Assembly: GCA_902623185.1 (NCBI GenBank)
Contig: CACNSW010000015.1
Coordinates: forward strand, 1 to 40,512
Length of the DNA: 40,512 nucleotides
From: an uncultured SAR116 cluster alpha proteobacterium
GTDB lineage: Bacteria > Pseudomonadota > Alphaproteobacteria > Puniceispirillales > Puniceispirillaceae
Reading direction: 5' to 3'
Translations under genes and position numbers: made by a program
Shown here: piece after piece, positions 25,510 through 35,100 of the stretch
Layout of the letters: the number at the start of each line of letters is the position of its first letter
How positions within the stretch are numbered: the stretch's first letter is position 1
The notes under the pieces: generated by a model
Seen by the model: the letters and a program-made list of their open reading frames with translations, nothing else
Database searches by the model: none
What the model was told of the DNA's origin: nothing

Positions 25510-27150
25510 GTGAGTGAGACGGTTCGCAATGTGCTGTGGATCATGGCAGACCAACTGCGATTTGACTATCTGTCCTGCTACGGCCACCCACATCTTCATA
25601 CCCCCAACATTGATGCGCTTGCGGCGCGGGGTGTGCGTTTTGACCAGACCTACGTCCAATCGCCGGTATGTGGCTCATCCCGGATGAGCTATTACACCGG
25701 CCGTTATTGCCGTTCAACTGGTGCCGTGTGGAACAATGTGCCGCTGCGCGTTGATGAATTGACGCTTGGTGATTATCTAGGCGAGCTTGGCATGCGAACG
25801 GTTCTTGTTGGCAAGACGCATATGCAGCCAGACAGGGAGGCGATGGATCGGCTTGGCATTGACGCTAACTCCAACATCGGTGTCCATGTTTCGCAATGTG
25901 GGTTTGAACCCTATGAGCGTGACGACGGTCTCAATCCCCATGAAAAGCCATCCACACGTGATCTCGCTTATAACAAATATATGGCAGAAAGAGGCTATGG
26001 TGGTGAAAATCCATGGCATGATTGGGCCAACGCCGCCGAGGATGATACTGGAAACATCCTTTCTGGTTGGCTTTTGGCGCATGCCGACAAGCCTGCACGC
26101 ACCGCAGAGGAAGACAGCGAAACGCCATATATGACACGACGTGCAATGCAGTTCATCAATGAAGCTGAGACTGCAAATCAACGCTGGTGTTGCCATCTGT
26201 CCTTCGTCAAACCGCATTGGCCCTATATTGTCCCAGCACCCTATCACGCGATGTACGACGATAAACATCTGCTGCCGGTGATGCGCCATGACATTGAGCG
26301 CCAGAACCCCCATCCGGTCTATGAGGCATTCATGAACCAGCGTTCATCAAAGGTGTTTTCGCGTGATGGTGTGCGCGAACATGTCCTGCCAGCCTATATG
26401 GGTTTGATCAAACAGATTGATGATCAGATAGGTCTTTTGATGGCCTTTCTCGAGGCAAAGGGGTTGCTGGATAATACGATGATTGTTTTTTCTTCTGATC
26501 ATGGTGATTATCTTGGTGATCATTGGATGGGGGAAAAAGACATGTTCCACCAGCAATCGGTCAAGGTGCCGCTGATCATCTATGATCCACGTGACAGCGC
26601 TGATGCCACGCGGAGCCTGGTAAATAGGCATCTCGTCGAGGGCATTGACCTGCTTCCAACCTTCGTGGAGGCGTGTGGTGGCGAAATTAGGGAGCACGTC
26701 GTTGAGGGGCGTTCACTTGCGCCATTGCTTGCCGGTGAGACGCCTACAGGTTGGCGAGAGGCGGTTTTCAGTGAATATGATTATGCGCATCAGCCTATGA
26801 TCAGTGCATTGGCGAAGAAACCCGGTGAAACTGGCATGACCATGATCTTTGACGGGCGACTAAAGCTGGTTCAAATTGATGGATACCGGCCAATTCTTTA
26901 CAATCTGGCGGATGACCCAGAAGAGTTTTTTGATCACGGCGGTGATCCGGACTATGACAGTGAGATACAACGTTTGCAAAAAATGCTGCTCGACTGGGCC
27001 TTGTCCCGAAAGCACCGCATCACCAAATCGAACAAGGCGATAGAGGACTATAATGAAAGTCATCTACAACTAAAAGCCGGCATCTATATCGGTTATTGGG
27101 ATGAGGAAGAAGTGCATTTGGCAAGGCGGCGGGCCGGGTTGCTGGATTAA
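25510..27150 (+). CDS. Sulfatase/phosphonate monoester hydrolase superfamily enzyme
   Basis: The 546-residue cytoplasmic protein has the alkaline-phosphatase-like sulfatase fold: metal-binding ADQLR (D14, Q15), the nucleophile motif VCGSSRMSYYTGR (C54, R58), KPHWPY, and SSDHGDYLGDHWMGEKDM. The Cys would be converted to formylglycine in active members, but the usual motif is C-x-P-x-R and here the third position is Ser. Closest by eye are choline-sulfatase and phosphonate-monoester-hydrolase-like proteins, whose motif typically reads CGPSR. The GTG at 25510 is preferred because AGGAG at 25496-25500 is then 9 bases away; GTG at 25504 is possible. Choline-O-sulfate hydrolysis would suit a methylated-amine cluster, but this is inference. 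Confidence 0.83.
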   Translation: MSETVRNVLWIMADQLRFDYLSCYGHPHLHTPNIDALAARGVRFDQTYVQSPVCGSSRMSYYTGRYCRSTGAVWNNVPLRVDELTLGDYLGELGMRTVLVGKTHMQPDREAMDRLGIDANSNIGVHVSQCGFEPYERDDGLNPHEKPSTRDLAYNKYMAERGYGGENPWHDWANAAEDDTGNILSGWLLAHADKPARTAEEDSETPYMTRRAMQFINEAETANQRWCCHLSFVKPHWPYIVPAPYHAMYDDKHLLPVMRHDIERQNPHPVYEAFMNQRSSKVFSRDGVREHVLPAYMGLIKQIDDQIGLLMAFLEAKGLLDNTMIVFSSDHGDYLGDHWMGEKDMFHQQSVKVPLIIYDPRDSADATRSLVNRHLVEGIDLLPTFVEACGGEIREHVVEGRSLAPLLAGETPTGWREAVFSEYDYAHQPMISALAKKPGETGMTMIFDGRLKLVQIDGYRPILYNLADDPEEFFDHGGDPDYDSEIQRLQKMLLDWALSRKHRITKSNKAIEDYNESHLQLKAGIYIGYWDEEEVHLARRRAGLLD

Positions 27151-27175
27151 TGTGACTTAGCGAAGGATGGTTGGA

Positions 27176-28951
27176 ATGTATCAGGCACCTGTTGAGGATA
27201 TGAAATTTACCTTGCGTTATCTTGTGGGCCTTGAACGGGTCGCAGCGATCCCCGGAATGGATATGGTCTCGGAGGATTTGGTTGATGCCGTGCTCGAAGA
27301 AGCAGGCAAGCTGGCAGTAGATGTTCTAGCACCACTTAATCATTCGGGGGATATAGCAGGATCTCGTCGCAATGACGACGGCACGGTGTCCGTTCCAGAC
27401 GGTTTTGTCGATGCATGGAAAGCAATGGCTGAGGGTGGATGGATTGGCCTAAACTCTTCGCCTGATTACGGAGGGCAGGGCTTGCCTCAATGTGTCAGCG
27501 CAGCAGTTAATGAAATGTGGAACGCATCAAACATGAGTTTTGCCTTGTGTCAGCTTTTGACCCAGGGCGCCATTCATGCACTCGAGGTCGTGGGCAATGA
27601 GGAGCAGAAGTTAACCTATCTACCGAAGCTGAACAGTGGTGAATGGACAGGCACGATGAATTTGACCGAACCCCAAGCTGGTACTGATCTCGCGTCACTG
27701 CGTACCATGGCCACCCCTAATGGAGATCATTACCGCATCAAGGGTCAGAAAATATATATTACTTATGGTGAACATGAGATGAGCGAGAATATCATTCATC
27801 TAGTTTTGGCCCGAACCCCTGATGCTCCAGCCGGCGTAAAGGGTATTTCCTTGTTTATTGTCCCTAAGTATTTGGCAAATCCAGATGGTAGCCGAGGTGT
27901 TCGCAATGATGTGCAGTGTCTCTCGATCGAAAAGAAACTTGGTATCAAGGCCTCACCAACCGCTGTTTTGCAATATGGCCAGAATGATGGTGCAATCGGA
28001 TATCTGCTGGGAGAGGAACACAAAGGTCTGGACTGTATGTTCTTGATGATGAACAGCGCACGGTATGATGTTGGCTTGCAGGGGCTAGCTATTTCGGACC
28101 GTGCCTATCAGCATGCGCTTGCCTACACCCGCGATCGGGTTCAGGGAACGCCACTGCAGGGCGAGAAGGGTCAACCGATTTTGAATCATCCAGATGTTTT
28201 GCGGTTGATGACGACCATGAAGGCCGAAATTGAGGCGATGCGCGCGTTGCTGCTTGTTGGTGGTGGCGCGCTTGATCTGGCGCATGGTAGCGCAGGAGAT
28301 GATGATGGTTTCTGGCAGGAGCGCGCAAATCTGCTGATCCCGATTATCAAAGGCTGGATGACCGAACGTTCACTTGTTTTGACTTCTGATGCGGTGCAGG
28401 TGCATGGTGGCATGGGCTTCATTGAGGAAACCGGTGCTGCCCAACACTATCGTGATGCGCGCATTCTACCAATCTATGAAGGCACGACGGCAATACAGGC
28501 AAATGATCTGGTTTTTCGCAAGACATTACGTGACAACGGCAAGGCGGTCCGCAGGCTATTGACCGACATCCGGAAAGATATGGATGATGTTGCCTCTGCC
28601 GGTGAGAATTTGGTGACAGTTGCAACAGAAATGAATGAGGCGACAAAAACTGCGGAAGCTGCACTTGAAGCTCTGCTTGCGCGGGCAAATTCACCGCGTG
28701 ATGCAGCGTCTGTCGGGGTTGATTTTACCATGCTGCTTGGCTATCTGACTGGTGGTTGGCAAATGGCGCGGGCTAGTGCCGCGGCAGGCAGGGCGCTGGC
28801 CGTTGGCGAAGGTGCACCCGACTTTTTGCGCGCAAAACAGGCGACAACAAACGCCTACATGGCCTATTGCCTTCCTGAGGTCGACAAGTTGGCAGCAAAA
28901 GTGTGGAAAGGTCCAGACGCTCTGTCGACAATGGACCCTGACTGGCTGTAA
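27176..28951 (+). CDS. Long-form acyl-CoA dehydrogenase (DmdC/AcdA-like)
   Basis: At 591 residues this is the long acyl-CoA dehydrogenase type that includes 3-methylmercaptopropionyl-CoA dehydrogenase (DmdC). Visible are the N-terminal YQAPVEDMKFTLRYL, the FAD/substrate segment MNLTEPQAGTDLASLRT, the central KLGIKASPTAVLQYG, and the catalytic glutamate region ARILPIYEGTTAIQANDL. It oxidises an acyl-CoA at C2-C3 and passes electrons to electron-transfer flavoprotein. The ATG at 27176 matches the family N-terminus and sits 9 bases after GAAGG; an ATG at 27167 is the alternative. It ends convergently with the FadJ-type gene, which could process its product. Whether its substrate is DMSP-derived, amine-derived or an ordinary acyl-CoA is not shown. 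Confidence 0.86.
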   Translation: MYQAPVEDMKFTLRYLVGLERVAAIPGMDMVSEDLVDAVLEEAGKLAVDVLAPLNHSGDIAGSRRNDDGTVSVPDGFVDAWKAMAEGGWIGLNSSPDYGGQGLPQCVSAAVNEMWNASNMSFALCQLLTQGAIHALEVVGNEEQKLTYLPKLNSGEWTGTMNLTEPQAGTDLASLRTMATPNGDHYRIKGQKIYITYGEHEMSENIIHLVLARTPDAPAGVKGISLFIVPKYLANPDGSRGVRNDVQCLSIEKKLGIKASPTAVLQYGQNDGAIGYLLGEEHKGLDCMFLMMNSARYDVGLQGLAISDRAYQHALAYTRDRVQGTPLQGEKGQPILNHPDVLRLMTTMKAEIEAMRALLLVGGGALDLAHGSAGDDDGFWQERANLLIPIIKGWMTERSLVLTSDAVQVHGGMGFIEETGAAQHYRDARILPIYEGTTAIQANDLVFRKTLRDNGKAVRRLLTDIRKDMDDVASAGENLVTVATEMNEATKTAEAALEALLARANSPRDAASVGVDFTMLLGYLTGGWQMARASAAAGRALAVGEGAPDFLRAKQATTNAYMAYCLPEVDKLAAKVWKGPDALSTMDPDWL

Positions 28952-28987
28952 ATAAAGCGTTTGCTTGGTCGGGTGTAATAGGTGAGA

Positions 28988-31324
28988 TTAATTGCGTACA
29001 GCAGCGCCGTCATCAAGCATCGACCTAATCCGGGCATGCGTTTCAGGGGTTTTTGCTAATGTGATGAAGGCACGTCGCTCACGGGCATAGAGTGCCTGCT
29101 CATCAACGCTCTGTGGATCATCATCGGCGCGTAACATCACACTGGCGATTGTCATGGCTACGGTTCGGTCATGTGGCATGAAATCACCTCTTTTGACACC
29201 TTCTTTCATGAATCTGTCCATCTTTTCATGCAATCTCCAGTCTGCAAGTTTTGCAACTGGAGGTGTGGGTGCGACATAACTGTCCTGCATTTCTCCAACT
29301 AATTCAATTGCTCGGGTCAACAATCTATCACGATTCATAATGGCCTCATCGCGTCCCTCAAGAAAATATTGTAAGCGTGCTGACATCTGAGGTGATGAAC
29401 CGGTCAATCCATACCCAAGGTTCATCCATGTCTGCCATGCTGCTTCCTCCCAGGACTCCTTTGCGCGTCGCCATCGCAAAAAAGTTTCTTTAATGCCACC
29501 ACCGCCGGGCACAACTCCAACACCAGACTCAACCAGGCCCATAACAGAATTTGTGTGGACCACTAGCTTGTCGCAATGCGCCAGAACTTCGTATCCACCG
29601 CCAGCCGCAAGGCCAGAAGGTGCTCCAACAACTGGGACTGGTGTGTATTTCAGCTTACAAACCGCAGTCTGAAAACGCGATAAAAAACGGTCAATACCAT
29701 CCCAATCATCAGCCTCGATGAATTTACGAAAAGCGTTTAAATCAACTCCTGCAGAAAAATGCTGAGCATCATTGTGGATTATTATTCCACTACCATGATC
29801 CTTCGCTGCCGCAGCGACAATTTCCATTGAGGCATCTGTGAGGGCATTAGCTTTCGAATGGAATTCAACAAGGCGCAAATCGTTCACACCTTGAGCAAAA
29901 CCATCAAGCACAAAAAGACTTGCATCATGATTTTCTATAATTGGTGAAAGTGACTTACGTTTCAAATGAAAACGGATTACACCTTTTGGGAGGTTAATTG
30001 GGCTGTAGGTATCGTCAGCTTGTCTAACTGTCAAACTACTACCTGACAGCTTATAAATGGGCTGGTTGTTCTTCAAAAATGGTGGGACTGGAATGTCTAA
30101 ATCACCAAGAAGTTCAAGGAACTTGGCCTGTCCGATAGCATCAATTAATTCGAAGGGCCCCCGCTGCCAGTTGAAACCTAGTTTCATGGCGTCATCGATG
30201 TCTTGAGGCGAAGATGTAACATCTGGTATTAGGTTGGCAGCGTAGGCAAGCACGCGAGCAAGGACATGGCGGCTGAACCTTGCGCATGCGTCATCACCGG
30301 CAAGGATGGCATCAAGGGGCTCCTCACGCTTTGCTGTCGCGCTGGCTGCACTTAACGCGGCTTGGGGCAGGGTTTTAGCCGCAACATAGTACTCTGCAAG
30401 TGGCTCATCAATCCCGGTCAGCGGGCGCGCCATACGCACATTATCTGAACCACTAAGGTAAAAACCACCCTTGCCTTTGTCGCCAGTATAGCCATCCGCA
30501 ATCATTTTGGTGATCATTGCATTTTCAACACCAACCGCGTGAAAGGCATCACCCTTGGGTAAAATTGAGCGAAGCGAAGCCACCACATCAACCATCAAGT
30601 CGATACCTATTAAATCGTAAAGGCCAAAAACACCAGTCTTAGGGATACCCATGGGGCGTCCCATCAAAGCATCGGCCTCCTCAACTTTAAGACCGCATTT
30701 AAAGGCTTCATCAATGCCAACTTGCAAAGCAAAAACACCAACCCTGTTGCCAAGAAAACCGGGGGTGTCAGCGCATTTGACAACACCTTTACCTAGGACG
30801 CGATCATTGAAATCTGCAAGCTCATTAATCACACGAATACTTGTTTCCTCACCCTTTACTAGTTCAAGAAGACGCATATAACGAACTGGGTTAAAATAAT
30901 GCGTGATCGCAAAGCGCCTGCGAAAATCAGGCGGCATATCCTCGACTAGTAGGCTGATTGGAATTGTCGATGTATTGGAACTGACGATACAATCAGCGCT
31001 AATGGTTTCGTGTAGGCGCTGATAAAGTGCCTTTTTGACATCAAGACGTTCGACAACCGCTTCTATAACCCAGTCATATTCTGCAAGTTTGTCAAAATCA
31101 CTATCAATCGTGCCAGTGGTGATCAGTGCTGTGTTTTTTTTGTGCATTAGTTGCGGTGGGTCTGAGGCTAGCAACCTATCAATCGCAATTTCAGCAGGAT
31201 GCTTTGTTTCCAAGTCTCCTGCGGCAAGGTCAAGTAGCAAGACTTCTTTTCCCGAATTAGAAATTTGTGCTGCAATCCCGCTACCCATGGTGCCGGCACC
31301 AATCACTGCTATTTTTTCAATCAA
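28988..31324 (-). CDS. 3-hydroxyacyl-CoA dehydrogenase/enoyl-CoA hydratase fusion
   Basis: The 778-residue multifunctional beta-oxidation protein has the dehydrogenase domain first (KIAVIGAGTMGSGIAAQIS; SSNTSTIPIS; THYFNPVRYMRLLELVKGEE) and the crotonase domain last (HFSAGVDLNAFRKF; GLAAGGGYEVLAHCD; GLVESGVGVVPGGGG, with both glutamates). This order is common in alphaproteobacteria and opposite to the fusion at 12265-14358. The start is taken as TTG at 31324, because GGAG lies 7 bases before it and the protein then begins directly at the nucleotide-binding strand; an alternative TTG at 31345 lacks support. It begins a leftward series of genes but has its own 46-base gap from the preceding hydrolase. 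Confidence 0.9.
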   Translation of the reverse strand: MIEKIAVIGAGTMGSGIAAQISNSGKEVLLLDLAAGDLETKHPAEIAIDRLLASDPPQLMHKKNTALITTGTIDSDFDKLAEYDWVIEAVVERLDVKKALYQRLHETISADCIVSSNTSTIPISLLVEDMPPDFRRRFAITHYFNPVRYMRLLELVKGEETSIRVINELADFNDRVLGKGVVKCADTPGFLGNRVGVFALQVGIDEAFKCGLKVEEADALMGRPMGIPKTGVFGLYDLIGIDLMVDVVASLRSILPKGDAFHAVGVENAMITKMIADGYTGDKGKGGFYLSGSDNVRMARPLTGIDEPLAEYYVAAKTLPQAALSAASATAKREEPLDAILAGDDACARFSRHVLARVLAYAANLIPDVTSSPQDIDDAMKLGFNWQRGPFELIDAIGQAKFLELLGDLDIPVPPFLKNNQPIYKLSGSSLTVRQADDTYSPINLPKGVIRFHLKRKSLSPIIENHDASLFVLDGFAQGVNDLRLVEFHSKANALTDASMEIVAAAAKDHGSGIIIHNDAQHFSAGVDLNAFRKFIEADDWDGIDRFLSRFQTAVCKLKYTPVPVVGAPSGLAAGGGYEVLAHCDKLVVHTNSVMGLVESGVGVVPGGGGIKETFLRWRRAKESWEEAAWQTWMNLGYGLTGSSPQMSARLQYFLEGRDEAIMNRDRLLTRAIELVGEMQDSYVAPTPPVAKLADWRLHEKMDRFMKEGVKRGDFMPHDRTVAMTIASVMLRADDDPQSVDEQALYARERRAFITLAKTPETHARIRSMLDDGAAVRN

Positions 31325-31370
31325 CAGTCCTCTCCGTGGATACAATTGAGTAATATAAATTTTAGGAAGT

Positions 31371-32174
31371 TTAGGCCAAGATTTTATTCAAGAATGAGTG
31401 TAATGCTTTATTCACCTCAAGTGGTTTCTCTGCTGGTAATATGTGACCAGCTTTCTCAACCACTACGACTTCTGAGTTTTTAATTTTTCTAGCCATAGCC
31501 TTGCCATGCTTCACCGGGGTCATTCTATCCTCCTCGGCGAGAATGCAAAGTGTGGGGTGATGAATTTGAGTTACAGCATACTCACCATTTTTATAATTGT
31601 TACAAGCATTCAAATCGGTTAGGAGCGCGCCTCGATTGTTGGAGTCCATGATACGCCTTCCATATTCAAGGAATGAGTGGCCCGGCATCGTATTGTCGTA
31701 CATATGCGCGCCACTTCCGTGACCCCAACTAGTCATCAAATTGACAGCCTTTTGCAAAGCTTTTTCGGACGCGTCAAGTAAATAATCATTCACTGGAATT
31801 GACATAGCAGCGGCAATCAAGCAAATAGCCTGGACCTTTTCTGGTTCGAGAATAGTAGCTTCGAGGGACACGAGTGCTCCTTGAGAATGGCCTACCAAAG
31901 AATATTGATTTACTGATAAGGTCTCTAGCAATTCCACAATCCACTCGGCTTGATCCTCGACCGACGTCAATGGGCTTCCCGAAGACAGCCCGTGACCGGG
32001 AAAATCAGGTGCCAATATAGAAAAACCCCTGTGTGCTAAATATCGGCTTTGCAATATCCAAGTAAGGTGATTTTGACCACCTCCATGCAAGAGCGTCACG
32101 ACTTTACCGTTTGCATCAAAGTCACGGCCACCAGTAGCGATGTGGATCGTCTCACCGCGGAGTTGATGTTTCAT
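31371..32174 (-). CDS. Alpha/beta hydrolase
   Basis: This 267-residue alpha/beta hydrolase has the oxyanion segment LLHGGGQNHLTW, the nucleophile elbow VGHSQGALVS (S97), a likely acid in LAEEDRMTP and a catalytic His in EKAGHILPAEKP. The ATG at 32174 is 8 bases after GGGAG; the GTG at 32183 is less well placed. No signal peptide is seen. It lies between metY and the FadJ-type gene on the same strand. The family covers esterases, thioesterases, haloperoxidase-like enzymes and C-C bond hydrolases, and no feature here identifies the substrate. It is not closely similar to the hydrolase at 2567-3376. Confidence 0.8.
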   Translation of the reverse strand: MKHQLRGETIHIATGGRDFDANGKVVTLLHGGGQNHLTWILQSRYLAHRGFSILAPDFPGHGLSSGSPLTSVEDQAEWIVELLETLSVNQYSLVGHSQGALVSLEATILEPEKVQAICLIAAAMSIPVNDYLLDASEKALQKAVNLMTSWGHGSGAHMYDNTMPGHSFLEYGRRIMDSNNRGALLTDLNACNNYKNGEYAVTQIHHPTLCILAEEDRMTPVKHGKAMARKIKNSEVVVVEKAGHILPAEKPLEVNKALHSFLNKILA

Positions 32175-32199
32175 CGCCGGCACTCCCGTACACTATCAG

Positions 32200-33498
32200 T
32201 TAAGATTGGATAGTTTGATTTGCTGCTTTAAAGCCTTTTTCAAAGTCTGCCATTATGTCGTTTACGTCCTCAAGGCCAACCGACAATCTAATCATGTCAT
32301 CCGAAAGGCCACCCTCGATCATTGCCTCGGCTGAGATATGCGAATGAGTGGTACTGGCAGGATGTATGACTAGAGTTTTCGCATCACCGACATTGGCCAA
32401 GTGTGAAGCCAAGTCAACAGTTTCGATGAAAGCTTTACCGGCATCGCGTCCTCCTTTAAGTCCAAAAACGATTATTGAGCCCGCCCCACGAGGCATCATT
32501 CGCTTCACCAGTTCATTACTCGGATGACTGGCAAGGGTTGGATGTCTTATCCAGGCAACTGCGTCATGATTAGTTAAAAAATTAAGCAATGCAGCCGTGT
32601 TTTCCATATGTTTTTGCATACGCAATGGCAGGGTTTCAATGCCCTGCAGGATATGAAAGGCGTTAGTTGGCGACATTGAGGGGCCAAAATTATACATGCC
32701 TTCAGCACGAAATTTTGCGGTAAAGGCTGCTGGACCAAATTCCTCAAAAAAATTGATTTTGTTCATCGCATAATGTGGGCCAGCAATCGTGGGAAATTTG
32801 TCGTTCTGATCCCAGTTGAAATTGCCACCATCAACGACAGCGCCGCCAATTGCAATGCCATGCCCTCCCATCCATTTGGTCAAGGAGTGGATAATGATAT
32901 TCGCGCCGAGTTCAATAGGTTTTAACAGCCATGGCGTGTTGAACGTACAATCAAGCATCAGTGGCACACCAGCGTTGGCGGTAATTCTTGCTACTGCCTC
33001 AACATCCATCACATCAAGGTTTGGGTTGCCTATAACTTCACCAAAGACAACTTTTGTGGTTGGCTTAATGGCTTTTTTGATCGATTCGAGGTCATCTGGC
33101 GCCACAAAAGTTGAGGTGATACCGAATCTTGGCAGTGTATTTTCTAGCAGATTGATATTTGCCCCATACATGCGTGAGGAAGCAACAATATGGTCTCCGG
33201 CAGAGCAGATGGTCATCAAGGCTGTCGTCACCGCTGCCATGCCAGATGCCGTGGCTGTTGCAGCGACCCCTCCGTCAAGAGCGGCGATACGCTGTTCTAG
33301 CACGGCAACTGTCGGGTTGGAAATTCGTGTGTACAGGTGTCCACCCAGTTCCATGTTATAAAGAGAGGCAGCATGTTCACTGTCGTTGAATACATAAGAT
33401 GTTGTCTGGTGAATTGGTACAGCCCTTGAGCCATGCACCGGATCTGGCACATGCCCTGCATGAAGGCTAAGCGTATCGAATTTATAGTCGCCACTCAT
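32200..33498 (-). CDS. metY: O-acetylhomoserine sulfhydrylase MetY
   Basis: The 432-residue PLP enzyme of the Cys/Met metabolism family makes homocysteine from O-acetylhomoserine and sulfide, or methionine when methanethiol is the thiol. Motifs: TLSLHAGHVPDP at the N-terminus, SGMAAVTTALMT, YGANINLLENTL, the PLP-binding IHSLTKWMGGHG (Lys208) and NFGPSMSPTNAFHILQGIETL. The N-terminus and length are typical of MetY rather than MetB or MetC. ATG start with a weak AGA-rich ribosome-binding site. The 16-26 base spacing to the downstream hydrolase suggests co-transcription. The upstream 82-base gap shows no SAM riboswitch that I could recognise. Confidence 0.92.
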   Translation of the reverse strand: MSGDYKFDTLSLHAGHVPDPVHGSRAVPIHQTTSYVFNDSEHAASLYNMELGGHLYTRISNPTVAVLEQRIAALDGGVAATATASGMAAVTTALMTICSAGDHIVASSRMYGANINLLENTLPRFGITSTFVAPDDLESIKKAIKPTTKVVFGEVIGNPNLDVMDVEAVARITANAGVPLMLDCTFNTPWLLKPIELGANIIIHSLTKWMGGHGIAIGGAVVDGGNFNWDQNDKFPTIAGPHYAMNKINFFEEFGPAAFTAKFRAEGMYNFGPSMSPTNAFHILQGIETLPLRMQKHMENTAALLNFLTNHDAVAWIRHPTLASHPSNELVKRMMPRGAGSIIVFGLKGGRDAGKAFIETVDLASHLANVGDAKTLVIHPASTTHSHISAEAMIEGGLSDDMIRLSVGLEDVNDIMADFEKGFKAANQTIQS

Positions 33499-33580
33499 CT
33501 AATTTATCTTTCCGTGTAAAGAGCAGGAAATTATTGTGTTTTGTGCCGTTTTGCTGCCATTAAGTCAATCACTGCTACGT

Positions 33581-34597
33581 TTATTGTTTAGAGAAAAAGA
33601 CAACGCCGTTTTTTATTAATCTTTCCATTTTGTTACGAGTCACCAAATGGTTTAAATGTGCTCTCGCCTCACAACTAGCAAAATATATCTCATGATCATT
33701 TAATTCAAATGGGAATAATATTGCCATTGCGTCACCTGTAGTCAGTTCTGAACCAGCATCTAGCAGTTTTTTGAGACGGTTTTCATGATGTTTGATTAGC
33801 TGAAGTGCGCGCGCTCCGCCGCCATAAAAAGGCCACTCATGGCCTGGAATAATCAACCAGTCATCATCAAGCTTTTGCATTTCTTCGAGATAAAAAAAAT
33901 AGTTGGCCAAGACATCATGATCAGGATCGCGCAGAGCAACTGAGATATTTGGTGATATCCGTGGCAAAAGAAAATCGACACCGATGTAGAGTTGGCGCGC
34001 ATGATCCATAAGGCTCATTTGGCCAGGCGAGTGCCCAGCATCAAATCGGACCTCCCATGCTCCAACTGTAGTCGTAAAAACATGTCCTGGTTCCACTATG
34101 AGTACCTCCGGCAAATCTCCAACTAACGTACGAAAATAATTGCTGCGGTTCCGGCGGTGGCCGACGCAGATGTCACCAAGCCCAAAATTGACGTAAGCGC
34201 CATTCCCGATATCCGCTGCTTCCTTGTCACTGTATCTAAGTAGCAAAGCTGTTTCCTCGTATTCTCTAGCACCCATGAAAATAGGTGTGCTCGTGATTGC
34301 AGCCAATGCGCCAGCATATCCAACATGATCAGGGTGATGATGTGATACAATGATGCCAGCAATTGATTTTTTTGCCTCAAGTTGGGCAAGAATGGCGGAC
34401 CATTGTGAAGCACTACTCTCGGTATTGATTCCGCAATCAAGCAGCAACCATCCATCCATTGTATCAAGGGCAAATAAATTGATGTGATTAAGCCGGAACG
34501 GAAGGGAAAAGCGGAACCAAAAAAGATCGTCGGCCAGTTTCCTGATCTCACCGTCCCGTGGCGCTATTATATCAAGCGGGCTCATGTCGTTGCTCAT
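33581..34597 (-). CDS. Metallo-beta-lactamase-fold hydrolase
   Basis: This 338-residue protein has the zinc motif SHHHPDH (H86, H88, D90, H91), the later ligands in DAGHSPGQM and GVDFLL, and IIPGHEWPFYGG near the C-terminus. These are the features of glyoxalase-II-like metallo-beta-lactamase hydrolases, with a C-terminal helical domain (VTRNKMERLIKNG) common in the LACTB2-like group. The start codon overlaps the trmL stop (ATGA), so the two are translationally coupled. Hydrolysis of a thioester or phosphodiester is likely; the substrate is not identifiable. It is probably cytoplasmic. Confidence 0.87.
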   Translation of the reverse strand: MSNDMSPLDIIAPRDGEIRKLADDLFWFRFSLPFRLNHINLFALDTMDGWLLLDCGINTESSASQWSAILAQLEAKKSIAGIIVSHHHPDHVGYAGALAAITSTPIFMGAREYEETALLLRYSDKEAADIGNGAYVNFGLGDICVGHRRNRSNYFRTLVGDLPEVLIVEPGHVFTTTVGAWEVRFDAGHSPGQMSLMDHARQLYIGVDFLLPRISPNISVALRDPDHDVLANYFFYLEEMQKLDDDWLIIPGHEWPFYGGGARALQLIKHHENRLKKLLDAGSELTTGDAMAILFPFELNDHEIYFASCEARAHLNHLVTRNKMERLIKNGVVFFSKQ

Positions 34598-35100
34598 TTG
34601 TTTCCCTCCGCTGGGGTGGGTGGATATAACGCTGGTGCGCCGCTCCCAATAAACTTACATTGCCGCCAAGCCTCATAAATGACAATGGACACAGCATTGC
34701 TCAAATTGAGACTGCGACTGCCCATCAACATTGGCAGGCGAATTTTTCTGTCATCAGTAAACATGTTGTGAATTTTTTTTGGTAGTCCGGTCGTTTCTGC
34801 TCCGAAGAGAAAGGCGGTGCGCTGGCCATAGCGGGGGTAATCATATGGTTGGTTGGCAAATTTGGTAACCGCATAAATATCTGACTGATCCAATAGGGCA
34901 ATACATTCATCAAGGCTGTCATATTCATTTACCAGCGTTACCTCGTGATAATCGAGCCCAGATCGTCGAACGGCTTTTTCATCAAGGTCAAAACCAAGAG
35001 GGCGAATAAGATGTAGGCTTGCGCCTGTATTAGCGCAGAGCCGAATGATATTGCCTGTATTTGGTGGAATCTTTGGTGTGAATAGAATTATATCAAACAT
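34594..35100 (-). CDS. trmL: tRNA (cytidine(34)-2'-O)-methyltransferase TrmL
   Basis: TrmL 2'-O-methylates the wobble nucleotide of leucine tRNAs. The SPOUT knot motifs are plain: PPNTGNIIRLCANTGASLHL, RPLGFDLDEKAVRRSGLDYH, FGAETTGLP and the C-terminal RSLNLSNAVSIVIYEAWRQ. The ATG at 35100 gives MFDIILFTP, matching the E. coli protein; the longer reading from 35154 adds 18 residues without counterpart, though no strong ribosome-binding site decides between them. The length (168 residues) is normal. It heads the leftward pair with the metallo-beta-lactamase-fold gene. Confidence 0.92.
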   Translation of the reverse strand: MFDIILFTPKIPPNTGNIIRLCANTGASLHLIRPLGFDLDEKAVRRSGLDYHEVTLVNEYDSLDECIALLDQSDIYAVTKFANQPYDYPRYGQRTAFLFGAETTGLPKKIHNMFTDDRKIRLPMLMGSRSLNLSNAVSIVIYEAWRQCKFIGSGAPALYPPTPAEGNK

